A program made the translations under genes and the position numbers. The notes under the pieces were generated by a model. The model ran no database searches. It was not told the origin of the DNA and saw nothing but the letters and a program-made list of their open reading frames with translations. From positions 4,692,501 through 4,756,500 of the forward strand of contig NZ_CP068985.1 of NCBI RefSeq assembly GCF_019397265.1: 64,000 bases of DNA, given 5' to 3'. The stretch comes from Nonomuraea coxensis DSM 45129. Lineage in GTDB: Bacteria > Actinomycetota > Actinomycetes > Streptosporangiales > Streptosporangiaceae. This document shows positions 44,210 through 51,989 of this stretch, piece by piece. Every line of letters begins with the position of its first letter. The stretch's first letter is position 1.

Positions 44210-44376
44210 GGGCGTTCCTCCGCGACCGTCGTGCCAGGGCCGTGTCCGGGGTGGACGCGGCCCGTCCCCGGCAGGTCCAGCAGCCGGCGCGCGTGGTCGC
44301 CGCGCATGTGCGGAATCCGGCAGTTGGTGGTGAGCACCCCCACCGCCACCCGCTCGGGCACGAGCCCGCCGCTCAC
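44176..44376 (-). pseudogene. Metallo-beta-lactamase-fold hydrolase, C-terminal remnant
   Basis: RLLDLPGTGRVHPGHGPGTT VAEERPHLESWATRGW on the minus strand matches the C terminus of MBL-fold hydrolases (xxHxGHGxxTTIxxE...W type), including the late metal-binding His. The N-terminal HxHxDH part is absent, and the fragment overlaps the 3' end of the TetR gene. The 85 bp between it and the azoreductase stop hold nothing recognisable. Confidence 0.55.
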
Positions 44377-44463
44377 GGGGCCGCGCGCTTGAGCTCTGGA
44401 CGGCGCCTGCCGCGACCGGCGACGCGGCGGGACCGCAGCCGCAACCCTCGTCGCCGAGAGCCG

Positions 44464-45090
44464 TCAGAAGTTCTTGGCCAGCTCTCGGGCGTGCGCCTCG
44501 GCCTGCCGGCGCGTCTCGTCGCGGTCCCCGGTGAGCATGGGGTGGAAGCGGATCTCGCTGATGTCGGTCAGGCCGGTCCAGCGCAGCCAGTCGGTGAAGT
44601 ACGTGGACTGGAAGTCGCTGCCGAACTCCGGGCCGAGCCCCGGCCCCCACACGGCGCTGGTGTAGACGACGGCGACGCGGGTGCCGCGCCCCTCCAGCAG
44701 GTGGCTGTAGCCCTTCTCCGGGTCGACGCCGAAGATCCAGCCGGGCTGGCTGACGACGTCGATGAGCTGCTTGAGCACGTACGGCACCGACCCGTTCCAC
44801 ATCGGGACGCTGAACAGCAGCCGCTCGGCGGAGGCGAAGCGCTCGAACGCGCGCCGGGCGGCGGCCCACGCCGCGGCCTCCTCGCCCTGCGGCTCGCCGC
44901 CGCCGAAGACGGTCATCTTGGCGCGCGCGCCGGCGGCGAAGTCGGGCACGGAGCCGTCCCACAGGTCCCAGTGCTCGATCTCGTCGCTCTCGTGGGCGTC
45001 GCGGTAGGCGTCCGTGAACGTGCGGGCGATGCGCAGCGAATCGGAGTTCTCGCCGCGCGGGGAGGCGGAGATGTGCAGGAGCTTCGGCAT
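44464..45090 (-). CDS. FMN-dependent NADH-azoreductase/quinone reductase
   Basis: 208 residues, flavodoxin-like fold. The FMN phosphate loop is HISASPRGENSDSLRIARTF at the N terminus; FSVPMWNGSVPYVLKQLIDV is the family's FMN-ring segment, followed by VAVVYTSAVWGPG. These enzymes reduce quinones, azo or nitro compounds with NAD(P)H and protect against electrophiles. Two GGACC-NN-GGTCC palindromes lie upstream at 45116-45161, so expression is probably repressed by a TetR protein and induced by quinone-like compounds. The nearest TetR gene is at 43607. Confidence 0.9.
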   Translation of the reverse strand: MPKLLHISASPRGENSDSLRIARTFTDAYRDAHESDEIEHWDLWDGSVPDFAAGARAKMTVFGGGEPQGEEAAAWAAARRAFERFASAERLLFSVPMWNGSVPYVLKQLIDVVSQPGWIFGVDPEKGYSHLLEGRGTRVAVVYTSAVWGPGLGPEFGSDFQSTYFTDWLRWTGLTDISEIRFHPMLTGDRDETRRQAEAHARELAKNF

Positions 45091-45115
45091 GGGAGCACCT
45101 CTTCCTCGACAGTAT

Positions 45116-45161
45116 CGGACCGTGGTCCGGTTAGTTGCGAGAACTATATGGACCACGGTCC
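45116..45161. promoter_or_regulatory. Two TetR operators before the azoreductase gene
   Basis: CGGACCGTGGTCCG (45116-45129) and GGACCACGGTCC (45150-45161) are perfect palindromes, each followed by CGGTTA (or GGTTA), with centres 33 bp apart, about three helical turns. They lie 26-71 bp upstream of the azoreductase start. Confidence 0.75.
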
Positions 45162-45176
45162 GGTTACGTCAAGCGG

Positions 45177-46331
45177 TCAGATGCGGGTCCAGCGCTGGTT
45201 GGCGGCGCCGCTGCAGGACCAGATCTGGAGCCTGACGCCGTTGGCCGTGGAGTAGTTGGGCACGTCCAGGCATTTGTTCGCGCCGATCGCGGTGATGCTG
45301 CCGTCGGCGTTGAAGCGCCACTGCTGGTTGTTCTGGCCGTTGCAGTCCCAGATCAGCACCTGGGTGCCGTCGGCGGTGCCGCGGCCGGACACGTCCAGGC
45401 ACTTGCCGCCGAAGACCCGCAGCTCGGCCGCGCCGGTGGCCTCCCAGCGCTGGTTGGCCTGGCCGTTGCAGTCGTAGATCTGCACCGGCGTGCCGTTCGT
45501 CTGCGAGGCGCCGGACACGTCGAGGCAGCGGCCCGACCCCACGCCCCTGATCGCGCCGGCCGTGGAGCCGGGGTCTCCGGGCTCGCCGATGCTGCCGGGC
45601 GCCGACTGCAGCGCGGCGTACCAGGCGGCGGCCATCTTGTCGTAGCCGCCGGCGGTGGGGTGGACGCCGTCGATCAGGTCGGCGGTGGTGAGCTTGCTGT
45701 GCATGTCGACCAGGTGGACGCGCTTGCCGGCGCTCACCTTGCTCTGGACGATGCCGGGGATCGCCGCGTTGAAGGCGCGGGCGGCCGACTCCTGGCCGGC
45801 GTTGGACAGCGGGATGATCGTCGCGACGAAGACGTCCGCGTTCGGCACGCCCGCGGTGATGCGGTCGATCAGCGTGGACAGCCGTTGCGGCGCGCCGGCC
45901 AGGTTGTAGTTCTGCAGGACGTCGTTGGTGCCGAGATGCAGCAGCACCGTGCGCGGCGTGTACGAGCGCAGCCAGCCGGAGATGTTCGCGTCGATCTGGT
46001 CGATCCGCCAGCCCGGATGGCCCTCGTGGTCGTGGTCGCCGAGGCCGGCGGGCCCGTTGAACTGCGAGCCGACGAAGTCGACCGTGTACCGGCCGCCGAG
46101 CAGGCGCTGCCACAGCCCGATCCGGTACCCGCCCGGCACCTGGGTGCCCTCGGTGATGGAGTCGCCGAGCGGCATGACCCGCGTCCCGCCGTTGGACTCG
46201 GCGGCGGCGGTCCCCGTCCCCGTCGCCATGGCGGCCACGACGAGTGCCAGTGCCGTGAGCGCGGCGGCGCAGCGGCGTCTCCAGGCGCGCGGGCCCGCCG
46301 TCCGGGCAGGGGCCGAATCGATTGGGGTCAA
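45177..46331 (-). CDS. Secreted SGNH/GDSL esterase with ricin-type lectin domain
   Basis: 384 residues. The start is uncertain: TTG 46331 has GGGAGG six bases upstream, while ATG 46364 has none. A signal peptide ends near GTGTAAA. SGNH domain: VMPLGDSITEGTQVPGG with the Ser, LLHLGTNDVLQNY, and DGVHPTAGGYDKMA with Asp and His. From about residue 260 a beta-trefoil ricin-type lectin (CBM13) with three QxW repeats follows: QRWEA, QQWRF, QRWTRI. The enzyme probably deacylates plant or microbial polysaccharide while bound to sugar. It follows that its substrate is extracellular carbohydrate. Confidence 0.9.
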   Translation of the reverse strand: MTPIDSAPARTAGPRAWRRRCAAALTALALVVAAMATGTGTAAAESNGGTRVMPLGDSITEGTQVPGGYRIGLWQRLLGGRYTVDFVGSQFNGPAGLGDHDHEGHPGWRIDQIDANISGWLRSYTPRTVLLHLGTNDVLQNYNLAGAPQRLSTLIDRITAGVPNADVFVATIIPLSNAGQESAARAFNAAIPGIVQSKVSAGKRVHLVDMHSKLTTADLIDGVHPTAGGYDKMAAAWYAALQSAPGSIGEPGDPGSTAGAIRGVGSGRCLDVSGASQTNGTPVQIYDCNGQANQRWEATGAAELRVFGGKCLDVSGRGTADGTQVLIWDCNGQNNQQWRFNADGSITAIGANKCLDVPNYSTANGVRLQIWSCSGAANQRWTRI

Positions 46332-46349
46332 GGGAACCTCCCGACGTGT

Positions 46350-46363
46350 TGTTAGCGTTAACA
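46350..46363. promoter_or_regulatory. LacI-type operator candidate before the GDSL esterase gene
   Basis: TGTTAGCGTTAACA, with TGTTA/TAACA arms, lies in the leader of the esterase gene. It has the size and CG centre of LacI-family sugar operators but differs from the CGAAA-type site used by the LacI protein encoded at 50790, so another regulator is implied. Confidence 0.4.
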
Positions 46364-46629
46364 TTTCGCCGCCCAATGCGGCGCTCCTTACGTGAGGGCT
46401 GCTGGGGCGGTGGTGTGTGGCGGAGCAAATACCTCGCGGCGGCATCCGTCAAGCGCCCGCCCCCACCTGTGACGGCCCTGCCGGCCCGCCGGGACGCCCT
46501 CACCAGGCATGAACCGGTTACGGGCGCGCGGCGGCGTTCGATGAAACGTTCACGCCGCGGCGGCCGGTCGTCGAACCGATTCACTGATGGCTTGACAGCG
46601 TTCGTGGTGGTTTTCACACTGAGCCGCAA

Positions 46630-46985
46630 GGCGGCCCCCGCCTGCCGGCGTCGGCGGCGACCGCGCCGACGGCAGCTACGTCGCGCTGCGCTCCCCCTCC
46701 ACCTCGGACTACAGCGTCGTCGTCGATACGATGGACGCCGCCGCGGCCCAGCAGCTCAACCTGCCCTCACCGGCGGCCTGACCACCGGCACGGTCCACGT
46801 CTGGGCGACCAACGTCAACTTCTCGAACCCCGCCGACCACTTCGTCCGCGCCGCCGGCCTGAACGCCTACTGTCACCGACGTCGGCGCCTGGCAGATCCA
46901 GCGCAACACCATCGACGCCAACCTCACGACACTGTGCAGCGGCTCGGCCGCCGCCCTGGGCACCGGCCGCCGGCACACCCCGGCG
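46630..46985 (+). pseudogene. Remnant of a GH59-type (galactocerebrosidase-like) glycosidase
   Basis: Three pieces in different frames match the C-terminal half of actinobacterial GH59-like proteins: DGSYVALRSPSTSDYSVVVD then TMDAAAAQQLN; GGLTTGTVHVWATNVNFSNP followed by ADHFVRAA; and TDVGAWQIQRNTIDANLTTL then CSGSAAALGTG from the terminal laminin-G-like domain. The N-terminal catalytic barrel is absent. Frameshifts and deletions make it non-functional. Its location between a lectin esterase and a sugar ABC operon suggests a once larger glycan-degrading locus. Confidence 0.6.
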
Positions 46986-47179
46986 AGGGGCATGAGGGCC
47001 ATTCCTCGGATGGTCGGGAGGTGTGTGCCGTCGGCATCGGCGGGGCGATGGCTTCGCCCGCGCGTCCCCCACACCCTAGAGCGCAGTCTCGCCCCCTCGG
47101 CACAGTGTCAAGGCCGGCATGAGGACAACCGGCTATCTGTGAACGATAGGTGGCCTTTGGGGGCGGGCGGCCGGCGGTT

Positions 47180-47365
47180 ATGAAGTCGCTGGACGCCTGG
47201 CACCGGTCGCTACGTCAGGTCAGTGACACGCTGGTGGCCATTCATCAGATGTACGGCTCAGTCCCGCACAACGCCGTGCTGCTGATCCCGGCCGCCGAAC
47301 CACTGCTCCTCGACCTGGAGGACGCGGAGGATACCGGGGAGGGGGGAGCGCCCAGCCCGGAATGA
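47180..47365 (+). CDS. Small hypothetical protein
   Basis: 61 residues from ATG 47180: MKSLDAWHRSLRQVSDTLVA and IHQMYGSVPHNAVLLIPAAE, with an acidic C terminus. No family is recognised, and the ribosome-binding site is weak. It may be real or a residue of degraded sequence; the surrounding 46985-47430 shows no other coding signal. Confidence 0.3.
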   Translation: MKSLDAWHRSLRQVSDTLVAIHQMYGSVPHNAVLLIPAAEPLLLDLEDAEDTGEGGAPSPE

Positions 47366-47432
47366 TGGCCGACACGAGCACGACGCTGCGCGGCCGACGT
47401 CCCGAATAGCCTCCTCCCTGCAGCGCAGTGCA

Positions 47433-47475
47433 GGGCGGGTGTGTCCAGGGTTTTCACCCCTGGACACACCCGCCC
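47433..47475. terminator. Perfect 18-bp inverted repeat, probable bidirectional terminator
   Basis: GGGCGGGTGTGTCCAGGG (47433-47450) is mirrored exactly at 47458-47475 around the 7-nt loop TTTTCAC. It lies 92 bp beyond the 3' end of the ABC operon and after the small plus-strand frame. An arm of this length without mismatch is unusual for a terminator in this window and could also be a protein-binding or processing site. Confidence 0.6.
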
Positions 47476-47567
47476 AGAACAGCGGCGATAGGGCGCGCCG
47501 CCCGCAGGGCACGCATGAACCTCTCATCGGCGGAGCCGGCACCGAAGTGCCGGCAGTCGCCGATCCT

Positions 47568-48395
47568 TCAGCCCTTGAAGGCACCGTCCATGATCCCGGC
47601 AACCATGCGCCTGCCGACGAAGACGAACAGCACGAGCAGCGGCAGCGTGGCCAGGAACGAGCCCGACATGGCCAGGCCCAGGTCGACCACATAGTTGTTC
47701 TGCAGCGCCTTGATCGCGATCTGGGCGGTGTACATCTCGGGTGACTTCAGGACGATGAACGGCCACAAGAAGTCGTTCCAGGCGGTGACGAACCCGAGCA
47801 GCCCCAGCACGAACGCGGCCGGCCGCACCAGCGGGAACGCGATCCGCCAGAAGATCTGCCAGGTGGTCGCCCCGTCGATGCGCGCGGCCTGGAGGATCTC
47901 GTCACTGATGGTGGTGGACAGGTGCTGACGCATCCAGAAGATGCCGAACGCGCTGGCCAGCCCCGGCACGATGAGCGCCTGCAACGTGTCCACCCATCCC
48001 AGCGACGAGATGATCATGTATTGCGGGATGACAGCGAGCTGGGTCGGCACGGTCATGGTCAGCACGACGACGAGGAACAGCGCGTTCCGGCCGCGGAAGC
48101 GCAGCTTGGCGAAGGCGAACCCGGCCAGCGAGCACAGCACGGCGTGCCCCACGCCGATCGAGCCGGCCACGATGACGCTGTTGATGATCGAGCGGACGAA
48201 CGGCACGGTCGAGAACACCAGCCCGGCCAGGTGGAAGAAGTTCCCGCCGGGGATGATCTCCGGCGGCATCCGGGTGGCGGCCGCGGTGTCCGTCGTGGCC
48301 ACCACGAACATCCAGTACAGCGGGAACACGCAGGCCAGCGTGGCCACCGCGAGCAGCAGATAGGTCCACCAGCGGACTCTGTCGGCCTTCTTCAT
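47568..48395 (-). CDS. Sugar ABC transporter permease (MalG type)
   Basis: 275 residues, six membrane helices. The C-terminal EAA loop that contacts the ATPase is EILQAARIDGATTWQIFWRI. N terminus KKADRVRWWTYLLLAVATLA and the PTQLAVIPQYMIISSLGWVD region are typical of the MalG/CUT1 group. It overlaps the upstream permease gene by four bases and forms the second membrane subunit of an oligosaccharide importer. No ATPase gene is in the operon, so a shared MsiK-type ATPase is likely. Confidence 0.95.
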   Translation of the reverse strand: MKKADRVRWWTYLLLAVATLACVFPLYWMFVVATTDTAAATRMPPEIIPGGNFFHLAGLVFSTVPFVRSIINSVIVAGSIGVGHAVLCSLAGFAFAKLRFRGRNALFLVVVLTMTVPTQLAVIPQYMIISSLGWVDTLQALIVPGLASAFGIFWMRQHLSTTISDEILQAARIDGATTWQIFWRIAFPLVRPAAFVLGLLGFVTAWNDFLWPFIVLKSPEMYTAQIAIKALQNNYVVDLGLAMSGSFLATLPLLVLFVFVGRRMVAGIMDGAFKG

Positions 48396-49339
48396 CCTCG
48401 CTCCGGGCGGATTCGCGTGGACAGGACATAGTTGAGCGACGCGATGGCGATGATCAGTACGAACAGGGCCACGCCGATGGCGGAGCCGTAGCCGAACTGG
48501 AACTGGCCGAAGCCCTGCTCGTACAGGAAGAGCGTGAGCGTCTGGCACTGCCGGACGGGCCCGCAGGTCAGCGGCGAGGTGGTGGTGACGAGCAGCGGCT
48601 CGGTGAATATCTGCAGGCCGCCGATGGTGGAGGTGACGATCGTGAACACGATGACCGGGCGCAGCGACGGGATGGAGATGTGCCGGAACTGTTTCCAGGC
48701 GCCCGCGCCGTCCACCGCCGCGGCCTCGTAGATCGTCCGCGGAACGGCCTGCAGCGAGGCCAGGTAGAGCAGGGTGGTGTAGCCGAACCAGCGCCAGGCC
48801 ACCATCACGGCGATCATGGTGTGGCTCCCCCACCCCGACTGCAGGAAGTCGATCGGCCCGACGCCGACGAGCCCGAGCAACCAGTTGAGCAGGCCGTAGT
48901 CGCGATCGAACATCTGGGCGAAGACGATCGTGGTGGCCGCCACCGAGGTGATGTACGGCACCAGCATCGACATCCGCCAGAACAGCGCGAGCCGCAGCCG
49001 CGCATGGTTGAGCAGGTGCGCCAGCAGGAGCGCGACCAGGAGCTGCGGCACGGTGGACAGCAGCCAGATGCTGATCGTGTTCCAGGCCGCGTTCCAGAAC
49101 CGGGTGTCGCCCAGCAGCCGGGTGAAGTTGTCGAAGCCGACGAAGACGTGCTCGCCGATGGGGTTCCAGTCGAACAGCGCGACGTAGAACGTGAACAGCA
49201 GCGGGACGAGGCCGAAGATCGCGAAGATGAGGAAGAACGGGGCGATGTAGGCGTACGGCGCCAGCCGCTCGGACCAGTTCTGCCGCACCTGCGTCTCGGA
49301 CTCGGGCCGTGCCTGCGGCGGGCTGACCGTCGTCGTCAC
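48392..49339 (-). CDS. Sugar ABC transporter permease (MalF type)
   Basis: 315 residues with six helices after a ~30-residue cytoplasmic tail. YAYIAPFFLIFAIFGLVPLL and the EAA loop TIYEAAAVDGAGAWKQFRHI mark it as a CUT1 inner-membrane subunit of the MalF/UgpA type. It is one base downstream of the binding-protein gene and overlaps the MalG-type gene, so all three are one transcript. Confidence 0.95.
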   Translation of the reverse strand: MTTTVSPPQARPESETQVRQNWSERLAPYAYIAPFFLIFAIFGLVPLLFTFYVALFDWNPIGEHVFVGFDNFTRLLGDTRFWNAAWNTISIWLLSTVPQLLVALLLAHLLNHARLRLALFWRMSMLVPYITSVAATTIVFAQMFDRDYGLLNWLLGLVGVGPIDFLQSGWGSHTMIAVMVAWRWFGYTTLLYLASLQAVPRTIYEAAAVDGAGAWKQFRHISIPSLRPVIVFTIVTSTIGGLQIFTEPLLVTTTSPLTCGPVRQCQTLTLFLYEQGFGQFQFGYGSAIGVALFVLIIAIASLNYVLSTRIRPERG

Positions 49340-49340
49340 G

Positions 49341-50612
49341 TCACTTGCCGATCGAGGTCTTGATGTTGGCCAGTGCCGTGTCCCACGCCTTGGCTGGATC
49401 GCCCTTGCCCTGTTCGACGTTGGTGATCGCGTTCAGGAACTCCTGGCCGATGGCGGCGCTGTCCGGGCCGATGAGGAAGGGCTTGAGCCCGAGCAGCGAC
49501 TCGGTGTAGATCTTCCCGGTCGGCGCGTCGGAGAAGAACGGGTCCTTGCGGCCGAGGAGCTTCGGGTCCTGGTAGGCGGACGGGGTGGTGGGCAACGCGC
49601 CGGAGTCGACGAAATGATCGAGCTGGCCCTGCGGCGACTGGGTCTTGGAGATGTAGTCCCAGGCCGCCTTGGGGTTGGCCGCGCCCTTGGGAATGGCCAG
49701 GTAGCTGCCGCCCCAGTTGCCGGCGCCGCCGGGGATCTTGGCGACGTCCCACTTGCCCTTGGTGTCGGGGGCGTTGTTGCGGATCTGTTCGAGCAGCCAC
49801 GACGGCGCGGAGATGACGGCGTAGTCGCCCTTGCTCATCGCCGCGCTCCAGCCGTCCTCGAAGGAGCTCAGCCTGGCGGTGATCCCGGACTGCGCCGTCT
49901 TGATCGCCAGGTCGAACGCCGTCTTGACCTGGGGGCTGGTGGCGTAGACGACATTGCCGGAGGGGTCGTAGTACTTCTGCGGCCCCTGGTTGACGGCCTG
50001 GTAGAAGACGCTGGTGGCGGCGTTGTCGACGAACGCCTTGCCGGTCGCGGCGGTGTACTTCTTGCCGGTCTCGATGAAGGCGTCCCAGGTCGGCCAGAGC
50101 TTGCTCACCTCGTCCCGGTCGGTGGGCAGGCCGGCCTGCTTGAACAGGTCGGTCCGGTAGGCGACGGCCATGCCGCCGACGTCGGTGGGAATGCCGATGA
50201 TCTCGCCGGACCTGGCCGTGGACTGGCTGATCACCCAGTCCAGGTAGTCGCTCTTGATCTTGTCGGCGCCATACTGGCGCAGGTCCTGGAAGTTCTGCGG
50301 CTGCTGGACGAACTTGGGCAGGTCATCCCCCTGGATGAGCACCAGGTCGGGCACCTTGCCCCCGGCCAGCGCCGTGGTGAGCGCCTGCGCGGTCTCCGTC
50401 GAGCCGCCCACCTCGGTGAGCTTCACCTGCACGCCCGGATTGGCCTTCTGATAGTCCTCGACGGACTTCTTCTGGTTGATGCCGCTGAACGACCAGAACT
50501 CGAACGATTTGCCGTCGCCCGAGGGCTGGGCCGAGCCGCCGCCGCCTCCGCAGGCGGCGGTCAGGGCGAGAGCCGCGGCAAGAACGACCGGGGTGGTTCT
50601 ACGGAGCTTCAC
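49341..50612 (-). CDS. Sugar ABC transporter substrate-binding lipoprotein
   Basis: 423 residues from GTG 50612, preceded by GAGGGAGA. The lipoprotein signal has the lipobox LTAAC. The mature protein is a cluster B solute-binding fold (FEFWSFSGINQKKSVEDYQK, GKVPDLVLIQGDDLPKFVQQ, SKGDYAVISAPSWLLEQI, NPKAAWDYI). It should capture an oligosaccharide outside the membrane and deliver it to the two permeases. The GH39 gene under the same LacI operator suggests xylo-oligosaccharide or a related plant-cell-wall sugar. The operator CGAAACTTTTTCG lies at 50667. Confidence 0.95.
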   Translation of the reverse strand: MKLRRTTPVVLAAALALTAACGGGGGSAQPSGDGKSFEFWSFSGINQKKSVEDYQKANPGVQVKLTEVGGSTETAQALTTALAGGKVPDLVLIQGDDLPKFVQQPQNFQDLRQYGADKIKSDYLDWVISQSTARSGEIIGIPTDVGGMAVAYRTDLFKQAGLPTDRDEVSKLWPTWDAFIETGKKYTAATGKAFVDNAATSVFYQAVNQGPQKYYDPSGNVVYATSPQVKTAFDLAIKTAQSGITARLSSFEDGWSAAMSKGDYAVISAPSWLLEQIRNNAPDTKGKWDVAKIPGGAGNWGGSYLAIPKGAANPKAAWDYISKTQSPQGQLDHFVDSGALPTTPSAYQDPKLLGRKDPFFSDAPTGKIYTESLLGLKPFLIGPDSAAIGQEFLNAITNVEQGKGDPAKAWDTALANIKTSIGK

Positions 50613-50666
50613 AGGTGATCTCCCTCTGGGGGTCGGGAGCGGCGGGAGGGGACAGGCGACACGATC

Positions 50667-50679
50667 CCGAAACTTTTTC
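50667..50679. promoter_or_regulatory. LacI operator, site before the ABC transporter operon
   Basis: CGAAACTTTTTCG has CGAAA/TTTCG arms and a 3-bp centre. The same arms and spacing occur at 51853 and 51953. It lies 55 bp upstream of the binding-protein start, where it would block transcription of the three-gene operon. Confidence 0.75.
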
Positions 50680-50789
50680 GTAATAGTTTCGATCGTTGCT
50701 GCCGGACCATATTCGCGAAGCTCGAAATTCGTCAAGAACCTCCGTGAAAGTACGCCGTAACGTGCGAAGGCCGAGGACCCGAACCCGGG

Positions 50790-51833
50790 TCAGGACCGCG
50801 GGACGGGGCCCGTCGAGTCGCGGACGCTGAGGGTGGTCGCCAGCTGGAGGTGCCTGGAGGCAGGCTGGACGCCGTCGGCCATGCCGAGGACGGTCTCGAC
50901 GGCCATCCGGCCCATGCCGACCAGAGGCTGCCGGACGGAGGTGAGCCTGGGCGTGGTCCACTCGGTCTGCGGCGTGTCGTCGAAACCGGTGACCGACAGC
51001 TCCCCCGGCACGGAGATGCCGAAGTCCTTCGCCGCGGCGAGGACCCCGAGGGCTATCTCGTCGTTGCCCGCGACGATCGCGGTCGGACGCTCGTCGAGCG
51101 CGAGGAGGTCGCGCCCGTGCCGATGCCCCGCCTCGACGGAGAAGGCCTCATGGCGGATCAGCGCGCCGTCCGGCGCGATGCCGGCCGAGCTGAGCGCGGC
51201 CTGGTACCCGTGGAAGCGCTCCAGCGAGGGGGCGGAGCCGAGCGGGCCGCCGATCCAGCCGATCCTGCGGTGGCCGAGCGTGATGACGTGCTCGGTCGCC
51301 GAGCGGCCGCCCGCCCAGTTCGTGGATCCGATGCTGACGAGGCGCGACTCGGAGGTGTCGATCGGGTCGATCGTCACGACGGGGACCATGAGCTCCTCCG
51401 CGGCCAGCAGCAGCGAGCCTGGTACGGCGACGGCGAGCGCGATGATGCCGACGACGCCGGACGCCTTCTCCCTCTCCATCCAGGCGCGGGCCGCCGTGGG
51501 GCTCGTGGCGGCCGCCCCGTCGGACGGCAGGCGGAGGAGCAGCTCGGCCTGCGCGGAGGTCGCGGCCACGAGGATGCCTTGAAGCACCGTCCCGGCGTAA
51601 CGGGACTCCACGATGTCGAGCACGGTGACGAGGGTGCGGCCCCGGGTCTGCTCGTGCCGTGCCGCGGTCGGCATGTAGCCGATCTCGGCCATGGCCTCCA
51701 GGACGAGCTCGCGCGTCCTCGGCCCGACGTCGCTGCGGCCGTTGAGCACTTTCGAAGCGGTCGCCAGGGAGACTCCGGCCATCCGGGCGACATCCGCCAA
51801 GGTGACGCGCTCAGAACGACCTCGCGATCGCAT
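50790..51833 (-). CDS. LacI-family regulator of the GH39/ABC module
   Basis: 347 residues from ATG 51833, with AGGAGG upstream. N-terminal HTH VTLADVARMAGVSLATASKV LNGRSDVGPRT and a hinge, then the periplasmic-binding-like core (GVVGIIALAVAVPGSLLLAA, IVAGNDEIALGVLAAAKDFG, VTGFDDTPQTEWTTPRLTSV). It should bind the three CGAAA-NNN-TTTCG sites and be released by the imported sugar or its product. It lies between the operon it controls and the divergent GH39 gene. Confidence 0.93.
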   Translation of the reverse strand: MRSRGRSERVTLADVARMAGVSLATASKVLNGRSDVGPRTRELVLEAMAEIGYMPTAARHEQTRGRTLVTVLDIVESRYAGTVLQGILVAATSAQAELLLRLPSDGAAATSPTAARAWMEREKASGVVGIIALAVAVPGSLLLAAEELMVPVVTIDPIDTSESRLVSIGSTNWAGGRSATEHVITLGHRRIGWIGGPLGSAPSLERFHGYQAALSSAGIAPDGALIRHEAFSVEAGHRHGRDLLALDERPTAIVAGNDEIALGVLAAAKDFGISVPGELSVTGFDDTPQTEWTTPRLTSVRQPLVGMGRMAVETVLGMADGVQPASRHLQLATTLSVRDSTGPVPRS

Positions 51834-51852
51834 GAGGATTCCTCCTGGGGCT

Positions 51853-51865
51853 CGAAACTCTTTCG
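51853..51865. promoter_or_regulatory. LacI operator, site before its own gene
   Basis: CGAAACTCTTTCG, extended to a 15-bp perfect palindrome with flanking T/A (51852-51866), lies 20 bp before the LacI start. It implies autorepression. Confidence 0.75.
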
Positions 51866-51900
51866 AACCTACCACGAACCCTTTTCTCCAGTTGCAAGCG

Positions 51901-51930
51901 TTGACACGGCACAGACGCGGCACCTACTGT
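51901..51930 (+). promoter_or_regulatory. Promoter of the GH39 gene
   Basis: A consensus -35 TTGACA (51901-51906) and TACTGT (51925-51930) are 18 bp apart. Transcription would start near 51937, placing the operator at 51953 in the early transcribed leader, a classic repressor position. Confidence 0.5.
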
Positions 51931-51952
51931 CCTCGCAGCACCGAACAAGTTG

Positions 51953-51965
51953 CGAAATGTTTTCG
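51953..51965. promoter_or_regulatory. LacI operator, site before the GH39 gene
   Basis: CGAAATGTTTTCG has the same arms and spacing as the sites at 50667 and 51853 and lies exactly 100 bp from the latter. It sits between the GH39 promoter and its ATG at 51990. Confidence 0.75.
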
Positions 51966-51989
51966 GAACTCAACGCGAGGGTTGAGACC

